Shown in pieces: positions 35,754-50,700 of a DNA stretch of 64,000 nt (its first letter is position 1; every line of letters starts with the position of its first letter). The notes under the pieces were generated by a model. It was not told the DNA's origin. It was given only the letters and a program-made list of their open reading frames with translations, and did not search any database. The translations under genes were made by a program, and so were the position numbers. Origin of the DNA: Mactra quadrangularis (lineage: Eukaryota; Mollusca; Bivalvia; Venerida; Mactridae); NCBI GenBank assembly GCA_025267735.1, contig CM046309.1, positions 57,914,319 through 57,978,318 on the forward strand, read 5' to 3'.

Positions 35754-38700
35754 AATGGTAATGATGATGGTGGTGGTGATGATGATGATGACACCTTGAT
35801 TGTGATGATGATGATTATGATGATTTGTTCGATATTTATTAAACTTTTGAGATTGCAGAGGGAAAAAATTGATTTCATCCTTATTAAGTTATAGTAAAGG
35901 TCTGCATTAATGACTACCTAAGTTAATGCAAATTCATGGTTATTTTTGATGATTTTAATTCCAAAATTCTAAATTTGAGCAAACAACTGCTTATAAAAAC
36001 AAGTGCAGTTAACTGAACTAAAGGAATTTATTCAGTAATAATGAACATAGAAACACTATCTTAGAAAATATCTAAGTTCTGAAATTTCATTTCTCCCCAC
36101 TCCCTCCCCCACTCTCTACTATATGAATTATATATGACAGCTCAAGGTCCTCATCAACGATGTAGCTAATAGTCACTTTTAAATAAAGTTAAAATATTTA
36201 TATCTCGTCTGTTTGAAGTTCCATTAAAGTAACAAGATTACGACATTCTAGTGAATGATTTATTTACTGCAGCAAATATAATCCTTTTCTCATATTTTCT
36301 CATATTGTTACATGTCTTTAAAGCTGCCATAGAGAGTTCTTCCCTTATTTCTCTGCATTTTCTTTTCTGTGTGAACTTATGGTTCGAAGTTAAGCAATAT
36401 CTATTTATGATTACCTACTTATTACTCCCGCAGGAGTATGCTTCATGTACACTGGAACCTCGCTTAAAGACCACCCCGATTCAAGGACCACCCCGCTAAA
36501 AAGACCAGTTTTGAAAAGAACGGAATTTTTTGCTCTTTATTTAATGGTCTTTAACCCCGAAATTAGGACCACCCCGCTACTCCGTAATATGACCACTTCT
36601 TGCTGACAAAACTCTTCAAATGCGTGCATTTTGACCCCGCTAAAAAGACCACTTAAAATTCGCGAAATATTCGTTGAGCGACCGGCAGTCTGACTATGGT
36701 ATGTGTTTTTCACACCTGTGTAGATAATACGCTGCACCCGTTGTTTGAAAACAAAGGATGTCAATCTGTTAGATATCTAATAATGAAGGGGTATAAACAC
36801 GCCTGTTTAACTAACAACAGCCGCGGATTTAGGCCCGGGCTAAAGGGCTGCAGCCCTCCCATCTCAGCCCAGAGATACGTTTTCCAGCTGAGCTGATATA
36901 CTCTAATGCATTTAAGGTCCGTAGTGTGTCCGTTATCAAAGCAGTTAATTGCTAACATCCGGTTGTTAATCTCTTGCCTGGGGGCTTTGTTGAGAGTGTA
37001 ATTATCGATTAACAAGTTGTTCACGCATGACCAGAGATATAGATTTATGTCACTGGCTTGACTAACAGGACCATTAGAACGGTGTTGTTGATTGACTGTT
37101 CTGAGAGATGTGTTAAGACTGCTTTAGAATTAAGTTTTTCTGGTTTATCTTAAAATAGATTCATTTTCCATCTTAATAAATTTTACGTATTACTTATTTT
37201 CATCCCACTTTAAAACAAACTTAAGTTTGTATCAATTATTTTTTGGTACAAGTTTAATCATTGTTCTATTTTATTGAATGTTGAAGTAAATATATTATAA
37301 CATTTTTGATACATAGTTAAGATACAGAATTGGATTTAAATAAAATCCTGTTATTAGTCTAAATATTAGTATCAGCCATTATTCCCTATCAATTTGTTGA
37401 TATTTTTTATTGTATGGTCGGTTAAAAAGCTCTTTACAGCGTATGTTCACTTATCATTTTTTGACATTTAATAAAATTTACTTACTACTCACTTTCTTAC
37501 TTTTATATAAGTATATATTCTGGTTGTTTGTTAACTCTTTACTGGTTGCGACATGGATGAAAGTGGTCATCTTTTCACCATAATGCACCAGGGCTATTTC
37601 AAGATGCTCTTATTTCATTACCAATTGACTAACAGATATGCAGCTTGGCCAAGTTATTCCCTGGGTGACCGGCTTTCAGACAATGATCCTGATCTTTCTT
37701 GGCGATGAGGGGCACTGCGGAATTCACTAAATCCAGAAAAATAACCAATTTTAAGGCCCTAAATATGCTTGATTGACCAGTTAAAAGTTTAATCTGTGCA
37801 ATAAAAATGCACCAGAATGCTCGATTTTTTACCTTTATTTTTCAAAATTTCCGTGGGAAACCCCCGTACCCTCACCAACGGGAGGGGATACCCCTCCCGT
37901 ACCCACCCAAAGTTCGGTCTACCAGCCCCCCCAGGCAGCCCTATTCTGTATCCGCCCCTGAACAATGTGACACATGCATAACTAAGGGGTCATTTTCCTA
38001 TCAAATACAGACCATTTAAATTGAATCTAGTTAAAATAATTGATAAAACAACAAAATCTTTCGAAAATTAAAGTAGACGCGTCACGTGATACAAATACAT
38101 TTTTAATGTTTAATTGTCAATGTGGTACAAGTTTTAGTGTTCTGAGAATAGCTAATCCAAAATGGAAGCTCATGAGTGTAAATTCGACGGAAAGATCAAA
38201 TATTTGTTGCTGGTCTTATATAAATTCCATTGTTATTTTTTTGGTCTACGAAAATAGCCGAATGATTACGATTAGAGAGCGTCAGTACCGAATAAAGTCT
38301 GTTATACGGTCCGGTGGGTGATATAGTTCATTTTGACCGTTCCCGTACGTGATCGCCGATGGACACGTTATATACTGTTGAATAATAACGAAGTTGAACT
38401 CAATTATTTTTATAAATAGTATTATTCGTAATTAAATTTGAAAATCTAATGCAATGTGAAAACTGTTCTCTTGATAATGACAAATTAGTAAAAGCTTATT
38501 ACACCCACTAAGCTCATTACACCCAATATGCTTTCAAATGATTCTTTAAGCAAGGACTCTTTACAACATGTTATAAAGGGTCCTTGTTTTAAGTTAACAA
38601 GGTATATGTCAGACAATCTTTGTACTATGAATTATGCTAGACCAATTTATCCGCTAATAAGACCACCCCGATAATAAGACCACTTTTTAAAAGAACGGTC

Positions 38701-41700
38701 AGTGGTCTTAATAGAGGGGTTCCAGTGTATATCATAAAGCATTGATTAATTCTACACTTCAAGCCTTAAGGTTGCAAATCTTCTGTCAAACAATCTTATT
38801 CTGTAGGAATCCAGCCAATCTTTTCCTCAGCCTCAACTCTCACTATTAGTACCTTCAAAATTTATACTTTTAATAGTGTTATCATATGGCCTTAATAAAG
38901 GGACCTTAAAACTAAAAAAAGCACATCATTTTGTGATGATAATAATGATGATAATGGTAATAATAATAATGATCCTACTACTAATAAAAATGGTAATAAA
39001 AATAATAATGATATTAATAATAATTATAATAAAAATGATCATGATAAAAATGATAATAATAATAATAGTCAAAATTATGAATACCGGGAATAATAATAAT
39101 AATAATGATAATAATAAAATTGAATTCCAGTGAATAATGATAATGATCGTATTTAACAAGATTACAAATTTGGATAAATCCAATCTTCCATGTGTCTTTA
39201 TGGTGGTCTTTGTATCAGTACTTGACTGTAGATTTACCATTATTGTGTATAATTCTCTGACAAGATTATAGTCCCTATTGAATACTTCACAATCTAATAA
39301 TGATTATATACACTTATTATTATATACAAATAGTCGTGGTAATATAGTTAATATAATGTATATATAAGATAGAGTATACACAATGGGGTTTGTGTTACAA
39401 TGTCTAAATAGAATTACATCTTGAGTGTTTACATGTGGCAGGTTCTTCAGAATTTTGTGTAAATTAGTTCTGGTAAGAGTTTATTCCTGGAAATAGCCTA
39501 GGAAATTTTATGTGGTTAATTGACTGATATGATTTCATATGATATAACTGAAACAGTTTGATTGTTTTAGTATTTTGAATATAAACTATGAACAGTTAAA
39601 CCACTGGTGTACAAAGATTCCTCTAATTTATCAAAAACAATGGCTATGTGTTTGGATCTCGTGCACTCCCCAGGAAACACTCCTATCTGAGAAAACTTTA
39701 GGGATCTTTCTGCAAAGAAAAAAACTTGTGTATCTACCTGATACTCATCGTTGGCAACCATTCTTTAAACAGAAACCAACGCACATGTTTTTTTCCTATC
39801 TTGAATAGTAAACAAAACCTTACACATATAACGTAATTTCATTGGCTAGTTTTCCGACGATGCATGATATTCTAAGAATGTTTTTTTATTTTATTTTAGA
39901 TGGCTGGTAGTTAAAGATACATTTATAGCCTATATAAGACCATCAGATGGCGTAGTTTGTGATTTAATGTTAATGGATACGGCATTTAATGTAGAATCAG
40001 GAATGTCAGCAACTGGTGCCCCACATGGTTTGCTTGTACGCAATCAAACAAGGTAAGATGTAGTCAATCGTTTTATTTGTCTGTTTAAGACTTGAACCCA
40101 TTAATAAACTACAATGGGCGTGTTTGATTCAGTCAACTCGGAGTACTCCGTAGTACTCTTGGAACACCGACAAATTCAATGTCCCAATTCTGTAGCAGAA
40201 CAACAGAATGGTGGAAAAAGTCATAGGATTGTTTTTTGTTAGATGACTGCAGTTTATCAGAAGGTTGTGATGATGATCTGACACAAAAAATGTTTTACAA
40301 ACACTTCCATGGTAAAAAAAACAACATTTCCTATACTTGCTCTCAAACACGGTTCTCCTTTCCACATGTCATACTCTGCTTACACATCCTAAAAGGTAAT
40401 TTTTGGAGTATAGTTAAAGAAAGCAGAAATATTTTACTGGAAGAAGTCACTATTTTTCCCTCAAAAAGGGCCATGCAACATTTTTCCTAAAAGAAAAAGT
40501 CTGTATGCTGTAGTTATATAAATGATATATTTCAGACATTTATTAGCTAAATGTTGGACTAGTAGAAAAGCTGATGAATGGGAGGCAGATATAAGAAAAG
40601 CTGCAGACACTGCTGGCAAAGATTTTATACAAGAAAATAGACATCATTCATATGCTCCTGTGAGAGAAAACTCATACGCTAGATGGTATGTATAATACTT
40701 TATAATAATCTGTTGTATATATGCCACAGTATTTACCTGTTCACAATATAGGGAGTAGGATATGTAAGTAGCCCGATAGCTCGTTCCAAAGAGCATGCAC
40801 TTTGTAAGCAAAACGCCCCAAGTTTGATATTTATACCCCCGCTTCGAAGATAAACCTGTGGTTTGTAACATTAACAATTATCATAATACCCCCGCTTAGA
40901 AGAAGAGGGGAGATACTGTTTTACCCTTGTCCGTGCATCCGTTACAAATTTTCCGTCACAGTTTTCTCAGCAACTATTACATGCAGCAGCCTAATACTTT
41001 GCATATTGCTTCATCCCATAGTCCCATGTGGTGTAAAGCGATTTCATGCTCCTTGCTCATCTACTTCCTCTTTGTCGCATATTTCTAGATTTTTGCGGGG
41101 GTATCACTAGTGAGCATTAGCTCACAGATTTACTTGTTGAATATGTCCTGTTGTGCAAAACAGTTGTAACTCAATTAAAACAAAAGAGTGAGCTACGACT
41201 GTTTTGCCAAACCTGTGATTTTTAGTACCATATGCAGTATAACTTAGAATTGTCTATCAAACAAATGAATATACTTATTTGTATTATTCTTAAAAAAATA
41301 ATGAAAAAGGTACATTTAATCTTATTAATATGCGTAAAATGAACATTTAGTACTTCTTTCGAAGAGGGATTATTCTTTTATGTGAGATCACTGAACAAAG
41401 TATGACTTGGCAATTTAAAGGCACTTTATTTGAAATAGATGTATTAAATACCTGTGTAAGTTTTGACAATGTATCAGATTACTTCATTTTTTGAAGTCAT
41501 TAATATGACAGAAAAAGGATGATTTAGTAAACCACAGGCTGCCGACAAGTGGATTTGTTGCAAGTGCTGACCCCCAATGTAATACTATTAAAAATCACAA
41601 TAACATGTATAACTTAAATGATAATTGACTCCTTTATAATGCTATGATTTATTGATGTTTCTATATAATATAATGCATAGGTTTGTAGATGGTGCCTCAT

Positions 41701-44700
41701 ACTTTGAAGCTGTGGCAGAAGCCTTAGAAAAAGCTAAAGAAGAAATATTTATATCAGATTGGTGGTTAGTAGGTTTTATAGTTTATTATTGTCTGTTTTA
41801 AATACCGGTATATGTGACAGTAGCTTATGTATGAATAATTTTCATTTGGGGATTTATGTGGGTTTTTTTCAGTCAATTAATAATTGTTTGTACTGGATGC
41901 TTCTGTGCTGAAACGAAGTTGTCTTACATTTTATTGCTGAAAAATATACAACACTGTTTAAATCCTTATTATTGTGTGTACTCACATTAAGTTTATATTT
42001 CAACATCGGTACATCTTGGGAAAGCAGTTTTTTCTGCAGGAATAAACCATCAACTTAAGTTCTTAATCAGTGGTGCTTTTCTCAAAAATTCTTACGAAAA
42101 AAATCTTCTTAAGTCAAAAGCAAGAAACATAAATAATATGCTCATTTTTTAGTTAATCAATTCTAAATATTATACCAATTGTGTAGAATTGTGTATACCT
42201 TTTGAATATCATATCATAGTTATGCTTATTATCCGTCTGACTTTGTAGTGCAAATTATATGAAACTGACTTACAGAGATTTTTTTCATAAGAATTTTTGT
42301 GAAAAGCACCTGGGCTTTATTGGAAGATTTACTCACAATAAATAGTACTAATGCTAAATTCAAATCTTAGATTATGATCACCAGTGTGAAACAATTTCAT
42401 GTAATTATTAATGAGTTCATGGAGCTTGGTCATGAAATTATTTCTTCGGCCATTCTCCCTCCTACCAATGATTCTTAATTATGTAAGGCAGTTGTCAGTC
42501 ACTGACAAAAGTATGCCCATAGTAGTTGGTTAACAGCTAAATCCAGAGATTTAGCCTTTCCAGGAACAGTGTGTAGGTTGACTGACCGCTGTTATATGAC
42601 CTATACAATGTGTTGTTACGGCATTAAACCCAACAAAAACTAACAAACAAATATTAATGAATAAATTGGTGAGAAGTTGTTGTTGAAAATGAATGATGTT
42701 GACTTAACAACCTAAATTCTACTGCTAAGCTGTTAAGTCAGTGAACACTCATAATGAAACTTAAGACTATAAAAATGCAATACAAGATAACTTATGACAT
42801 GTTATATATTTTAGGTTAAGTCCAGAGATTTATTTAAAGAGAAATGTTACAGACAGAGAGAAATGGAGATTAGATGAAGTGTTAGCACGAAAAGCTGTAA
42901 GATTTAAAAGATTTAAAAAATATTAAAAAATATTTTGTCAAAAATTTGTGATATCAGGCCACACTTTTTATATTTTTAGTCTTATGAGAATTTTCTTGAA
43001 AAAATGAGTACGGTAGGTCAAAATAAAAAAAATAAAAATTAAAGATGTCAAATACAATCCTATTTCGAACCCATTTTGTACAAGTTCTGAGTGAAATTGA
43101 AATCTATCTTAGAAATCCTCTGACATTTTCTCAAACTCTGTGATAATTGACTCATTGATTTTATTCGTACTTGGATTGGTTGGGTTTTTTTTTTTGATGC
43201 AAAAATTCAATAATCATGATTATATTTTTTTCAATTTCTGAAAAATTAGAGTCGGTGTTTTTGTAAGACGAAAAAATATAAAAGGTTTGGCCTAATGTTG
43301 CTTTAATCTTGACAAATCACTATTGTCTTCTTCCTGTATAATCTAATTAAAACCCAATCTAAAATTCTCAGCTCGCCTACTCACTAAATAAAGATCTGGC
43401 TATTTCGTTATGAGGCTCACATTTAGTTATTTCAATAAAAATTATGCCTAAGGGAAAAATTGAAAGCTGCTGTTGTGCAGAGGGTTTTGTTCTGTAGTGG
43501 GTGGCTCTGCTGAGGTTATATTGTATTGTATTATATATAAATATGGACTATCACAACAGATTGATAATATAGTCTACCTGTATTTACATATATTAATATT
43601 CCCATGTGGTTTGGATGTGGTCGGTCTGTCATCATTGACAATGACCATGTTTACATATCACAGGTTTAGCACAAAGTGGTGGTAACTTATTATAAGAAAA
43701 AAGTGAGATACGACCGTTTAGCGTTAAACCCGTAATATATATCCATGGTTTCCCATGTGGTACATAATCATCATTAATGGATATTCTAATATCTTATTCT
43801 CTGTAAGTATAGGCATTATTTATCTAGTATATACATTATGATGGGTCAGTGCAAAACAAGTATGTTTCTGTCTCTATTCAGAATGATGTAGTTTGACTAG
43901 ACTTAGGGGTGATCCATCAATTTGGTTTCATGTGTAACAATTTGCAGATGCATTTTTAAAATTTGAACAGGTTTTATTGCTTGATTGCCAGTTACTAGTA
44001 TTGTTAAATTTTATTCAACATTCAGTGGCATATACTGATACCCTATTGAACTGAATGCTCAATATTTGTTCAATAAGATTTTAACAGATATATACATGTA
44101 TGTTTATTGATTGTGAGTATAGAAGTACTGTAGGAAGTATTTAAATCAGCAGGGTTTATGTTTGCGCCACAGACAGTTGAATAGTTTTTTCAATAGTAGT
44201 TGTATCTAAGTGAAATGGATATAAAAATAAATGGAAAACAAGTCCAGTTTATTTATAGTGATTATGTGACTTGTTAGCTACAGATGTGGGAAAGTTTCAT
44301 CAAACAGTTAATTATGTTTTTATTGTTTATTATATTTCAGAATGAAGGCGTTAAAGTATTTGTTGTTTTATATAAAGAATTAGAAATAGCTTTAACAATC
44401 AATAGTCATTACAGTAAACATGCATTGATGAATAGATCTCCTAATATAAAGGTATTTATTTTACACTTAGCCTGCTGGGGGTCTTTATAACAGCCATTGT
44501 AAAAATGGCTAGAAACCTGATCAGAATGATGTTATTTGTATATATTTATGTCCTAAACTGTTCATCATTTAGATAGTATTTCTATTGAATTTTGTGAGAA
44601 ATTAACAAAATTTAAAAATTAAGCAATGTTTTGAGCAGGTCAGATTTACACAGAATGCAAGGATTTAAGTCTAGCTTATTTCCCGTTTCTGACTATTTAG

Positions 44701-47700
44701 CATGCCTTCTATTCCAGTTTGTACATGTTTATGCCCATAGAAGATATTTATATAACTTGAAAACCCATGGTGAGTGTAACAGGGCTGTATATATAGTGTA
44801 TGTTTATATAATTTATGTGTTATATTTTATCAGTCTGATTAGCTCAGTTGGTAGAGCAACTGATCCTCCTAGTACATTAGTGCTGTAAGTGTAAGACTAG
44901 CCATATTATTATTTTTCTAACTATTTTAAGGTTATACGTCACCCGGACCATGTAGCTGGTACTAATCGTGTATTACTATGGGCACATCATGAAAAGATAG
45001 TTTGTATAGATCAGAAAACAGCATTTCTTGGTGGTTTAGATCTATGTTATGGTAGATGGGACGATGACCAACACAGGTATGGCCATTATAATAAATTAAA
45101 TATTTGAATTTTCATTGTTTAAGGTTAAGCTGTTAATATTTTTAATATTAGAATGGTGATTTAAGCAATAGGTTTTTGAAGTTCTGGTTGGTTTGTGGAA
45201 GAAACGTTGAAGTCTGTTTTATTGACTTTTACTCAAGGCAATGCAAACATTTGCATAAAAAATAAAATTCATCAATTGGTTAAGAAAAAGACACCATTCA
45301 ATTTTTTGTATTTGTTTTCTAAGATGACTGACGTGGGATCAGTTATTTTGTATCCTGAGAAATGTTTAATTGTTTGTTTTTTATTCCAGGATGACTGACT
45401 TGGGATCAGTTATTTTTGATACTGAAAAACGTAAAAATCTGAATCATGAAGGTAATGGAGATTTGCCTGAACTTAGACATGCTCATAAATCTAGTCATAG
45501 AACTACAAAGAATAATAAACGTCCACCAAGTCCTATTCTAGAATCACCTGAAAATAATATGACTGATAGTGGAATTGATGAAATGGCCGGAAACCAGCAT
45601 AAGGAGGATGAAAGGGTTACTGGTACCCAGCAGTTAATTGAAAAAAATGAGGGAAAAGTTAAAAATGATGGTCAACAAAGATCTGCTTCAAATGGTAAAA
45701 TTGTTGAAATGAGAGATGACTCTATTCCAATGGATAATGATTATAAATCTAAAAATAGGCATTCTCTGTGTTCTGAACAAGAATTTGGTTCAAATGATCT
45801 CTTAACAGACAACGATAGTCTTGAAAATGAGGATAAAGCTGGTTTTACTAATGTGGTAGCAGAAGTTGATGTTCATGTCGATGTTCATGATTCTGATAAT
45901 ACCGGTATTGCTGTGAATAATAATGATATGTGTTCTAAAATGTGCAATAATGATGAAGTTGATACTGGACAGTCTAAACATCAACCAGTGAGCGATGGTG
46001 AAAGACAAACCAAACATACGGTTAAAGAAAGTGAGACGAATGTAGCTGAAGTTAATGCTAAAGTGGAAAATACTGTTGATATAGATGACATTGCTTTTGC
46101 TGATAGCGAAGAGGATGGAGAAAGGAAAGTTGATCTTGAAAAGATTCAGAAACAAATTGTGAAAGACTCGGATAATTTAACTGAATATGGAAAAAGGGTT
46201 AATGGTAGTTCTGTTGCTCAAAACACTAACAATGAAGTCGTTGAGACTGATGATATACATAAAGATAAAACTGATGGTTTAAATACTAGTATTGACAATG
46301 CTGCTAATAATAGTGTTCAAAATATGGATTTAAATAAAAATGAGACTAAATCATCGGTAAGATTTCGCAAAGAAATTCAAGAGGAACATATCATACCAAC
46401 ACAAGCTGTGCCTATTGAAGGAACACCTAAACAAAAGAAAGATGCATCAAGTAGACGAGAAACTTGGGCTAGTCGAAAACTTAAGAGAACTTTTAGACTT
46501 AAAGATAAGTCTGAAGATGAAGACAATGTTGATGGAAAAGGTAAATTATTTTTGAAATTGTTTGAACATAAGACACCTGGCTACTTTAGATGGTAGAGAA
46601 CAAGTCAACTGATCATGGGGTTCGATTCCCAGAAGCTGCATAATTTTGGTTAGGTTGGTCATGAAATAGTTTCTATGGCCATTCTCTCTCCTACCACTGA
46701 TTCTAAATAATGTTGGGCAGTTGTCAGTCATGGATGGAAGTATGCACCTAGTAACTGGTTAACAGGTAAATCCAGAGATTTAGCATTTACAGGAATGTTG
46801 AGTAGGTTGACTGACCACCATGATATGATCATACAATTTGTTGCTACAATGGTAAACCCAAAAGATTAGGATGAACAAATCTGATGGTCTTAATGTAGGG
46901 ACTATTTGTCTTCTCAAATAAAACAAATGGGACTTGAAAAAATCGTCAAAAGTTAAATAACTTTGCCAAAACCAACATGTGCACCTTTTCACAAAAAATC
47001 TTATGAAAAAGGTATTGTAAGTTAATTTCATAATTTTGCAGTTCAAAGTCAGAAGGATAATACAAATAATAATGTTATAATGTTCAAAAGGTATACAGTA
47101 TTCCACATAATTCAATAATATTTGGAATTGATTGGCCAAAACATTACTGTATTATTAATGTATCATGTTTTTGCTTTATCATATTTATCATAATATTTTC
47201 TGTGAAAAGCGCTAATGGTCATTATAGCAGAACTTTACTGTATCAATGATTCTGTATCAAATATGTTTCAGATAAGAGTGATAGCGATGATGATAGTACT
47301 GGTCCAGGTAGATTTAGAAATAAATGGAGAATGGTTTTAAATATCAAGAAACTAGAGCATGCTGGGAAGAGATCTGAAGATGAAGATCAGGAAGGAGAGA
47401 GAAAATCTAGTTCATTAGCCAAGCATTTATCGTCACCACACCAATCATTGTCTACTATTATTGTAAGTATATCATAATTCCCTGAAAATTATGTACTAAA
47501 ATTGCTCAAGAACTAGCCATACTTCTTATGATTATCAACCAGCCTAACTATCAAGAATTTGTAATTTGTTTAACTTTAACAAATTTTTACCAATCCAGAC
47601 ACAAATCCACTAACCTGATGACTGCCAAAGGTGTCTTTACCATGAGTTGTCATATATATCTTCAGAATACCTCATAAGTATCAACGCTTAAAAAACAATA

Positions 47701-50700
47701 TAGGTTGAGAGAAATTTAAAAAATGGTTGCAAAATAGGCATGAAAATTATCTATACATTTACTAACAGGGATAGGCTTTTATACATAAAATCACCATCAT
47801 TTCAATGATTTACTGCATCAAAAAAGTTTCTATACACTTTTAAGAGTTTCATAAAATAGATTTTCAAGTGAAAGTCTTTGAATAAGCTGTTATAATTTAT
47901 ATTCATGTAAAATTTCAGCGTCGACCATTCAGAAATCAACGACAAGATAGTGAAGATGACCTATATTATAGCTTGTATCCATGGAAACGACGATTCTTCC
48001 GTCGTGGTGAAGACCAATCACAAATCCAAGTAAAATCTGTAATGAAAACCTCAGTAGCTGATGATTATGAAGGTCTTGAAGGATCATCTAAATTATGGAT
48101 TGGAAAAGATTATGTTAATTTCATACATAAAGATCCCGTAGATGTGCATAACCCTTTTGAAGGTATGTTGAGAAGTTATATAAAAGGATGTAGAGGATTT
48201 TCATTGACTTTTGTGTGAGATTGATTTTTATTATCAGATTGAGCTAAGATATATTGTGGTTTAGCCACAAGAGAGTGTCTTTTTTTTGAGCTCCTAAGTT
48301 GAAATGGAAAGATTTTATTACAGCATTGACAAATATTCTGTTTCTTTCTTTTTCCTTTGTTTTCATAAGAGATATTTTAGATAAATATAATGGGTCATTT
48401 CTCTTCTCTTGGATGACATTTTGATACAATTGTATTATATTTTGCACTACAATGAAAATATTAGACACTGTTTTTTCATTGAATAACACATTTCACCTTA
48501 TAGCATGAAAGAAATATAGTTAAGTGATTTAAAGTTGGCACAAAAGAAATATATCACTCTCACAGATACCAATTTACAGATAAGTGGAGTGAGGCAACGC
48601 CAAATAAATTTCTTGCTCAGAGAAATTAACAGTGCCCCGAATGGGCAAAAGCCCGCATCTTACCTCGGGACTGTTTTTCCTATATATGTATATATGTGAT
48701 ATTACAGATTTTATAGAGCGAGATAAAACACCTAGAATGCCATGGCATGATATTGGTGGTGTTGTTTATGGTAAAGCTGCCAGAGACGTTGCTAGACATT
48801 TTATACAAAGATGGAACTTTTGTAAAGTAAGTATTTTAACATGATTTATTGGGTTTCACGCTGTGTCAACTCACATTATGTTTGTTAGCCTATGTCAACC
48901 TCACCAAACTTAGCTTTCTTGGACATTTGTCTATAACCAGTACTCACCTATCCTTCGTCAAGGCCGGTGACTTTTTTATATACCTCATTAATGGTGGAAA
49001 ATCAACATTAATGTCGAGTTTTCATGGAAGAATATAGTAGGGCTTGAATTTAACAAAAGAATGGACTAGCAAATTTTTGCGAGTTGACTTTATTTCAACT
49101 CGCAAAATAAAAGACACAATCCCATTGTTTTCCAAATTTTAGTGGTGTAACTATTTACATATGGAATATAAAAACAACTGTTACAGAGTGCTATATTTAA
49201 CTATTGAAGGCGTTATTATGGGACAGACAAAGAATATAGAACATGTATACTTCCGATGCTCATTGTAACATGTAGCAATACAGATAATACAAAGATCATA
49301 CTTTCAATTTATCTGACCGTTTCCATTCTGAGTTAAGCCTCATTAGCTTAGACAGTAATATTTTTTCAAATTCCACTCGCATTTTGAGTATGCGAGCTTA
49401 AATTCAAGCCCTGGAATATAGCAGCCAGTTTAGGCTCTGACCAGCTACGCCACTAGATTTGAAATCAAGCTTGGAGCTTACTGCACCACTGACTTTGATT
49501 CTTTTAACTTATTACAGTAGAATAATATGAACGAGAAATATGTTAAAAGTACATTAATTGGTCTGCACAAATCTAGCCTTTGGAATTTTTACCTTATGCA
49601 TTAAATTTTAAATAATTTAAATTTTAAGGGTTGCCTGCAAGACTGTAGTAAGTACATTGTGTTAAAGAGCGAGTTACTACAGACTTGCCGGCAACCATCT
49701 ATATACAAACTTGATGATACTAAATACTTTATTCATGTATATTTATTTATCTACAGACTGAAAAGTTCAAGACAAACAAACAGTTTCCTATATTAATGCC
49801 GAAGTCCTATGCAAAATGTGAAGTATCACCAGCAATAAAAGAAATCACTTATGCTTGTAATACACAGGTATGTATAGAACAGAACAGAATCAAATCCTTG
49901 ATCATTAGATATAGCTTTAAACACTTTGAAAACCTTAATTTTTTTTCAAGGACTAAAAGTACATGTAGTTTTCTTCTATATAATCTGTTGTATATCTTAC
50001 TGTATTCGAATTTAGCCACTGGACCGTAGACTTAGTCCATCAAAGTTGCCCTCGGTCCAGTGACTAACAGAATGTTAGTAGTCCGATGGTCCATTTGCTT
50101 TAAATAGCTACCATTTTCCATATTCAATATAAAGCATATTTATTGTTACATTTTTAAATAAATATTAAGATATGGTAGGCTAAATTATTATATTGAACTG
50201 CATATTTTATCATATCCCTAACAGTATTTTTGGTCCAGTAAATTTTTATTTTGGTCCAGTAATAAATCCATTGTGCCGGACCAGTTCTAATGAAAGTCTG
50301 TTGTAAAAAACTGCCTTATATTATGTTTTATGATTATCTATTACACTATATAATCTATGCAGATATTACGAAGTATAAGTGGATGGTCTAGTGGTGTAAG
50401 TAAAGTAGAGAAATCTATTCATGAAGCTTATATAACAAGTATTAAGAATGCCAAACATTATATTTATATAGAGGTAAGATATAATATTGTTTTATTTCAT
50501 AGTTTGTAACTTAGGGTTATACAGTGATCTCTCAAGTTCTTTGACCAATGTAATTTTGAGAAACTTCTGATCATGCAAACTGAGTGTTATTTTCTACAAT
50601 TGAAGTTTATTCCTTTAACTTGTATTAAATTCTTAACTTGGCATGTTAATTTTAACAAATGAAAAGCCTATTTGTCAAAAACAGGGATGAATGAATATAT

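Noticed and set aside
38876..39240. ORFs rich in Ile/Met/Asn
   Set aside because: Translation of the AAT microsatellite.
44833..44905. tRNA gene
   Set aside because: Good A box but no B box or paired acceptor stem; SINE-type fragment.
45802..46155. Minus-strand 117-residue ORF
   Set aside because: Antisense shadow of the acidic PLD loop exon.
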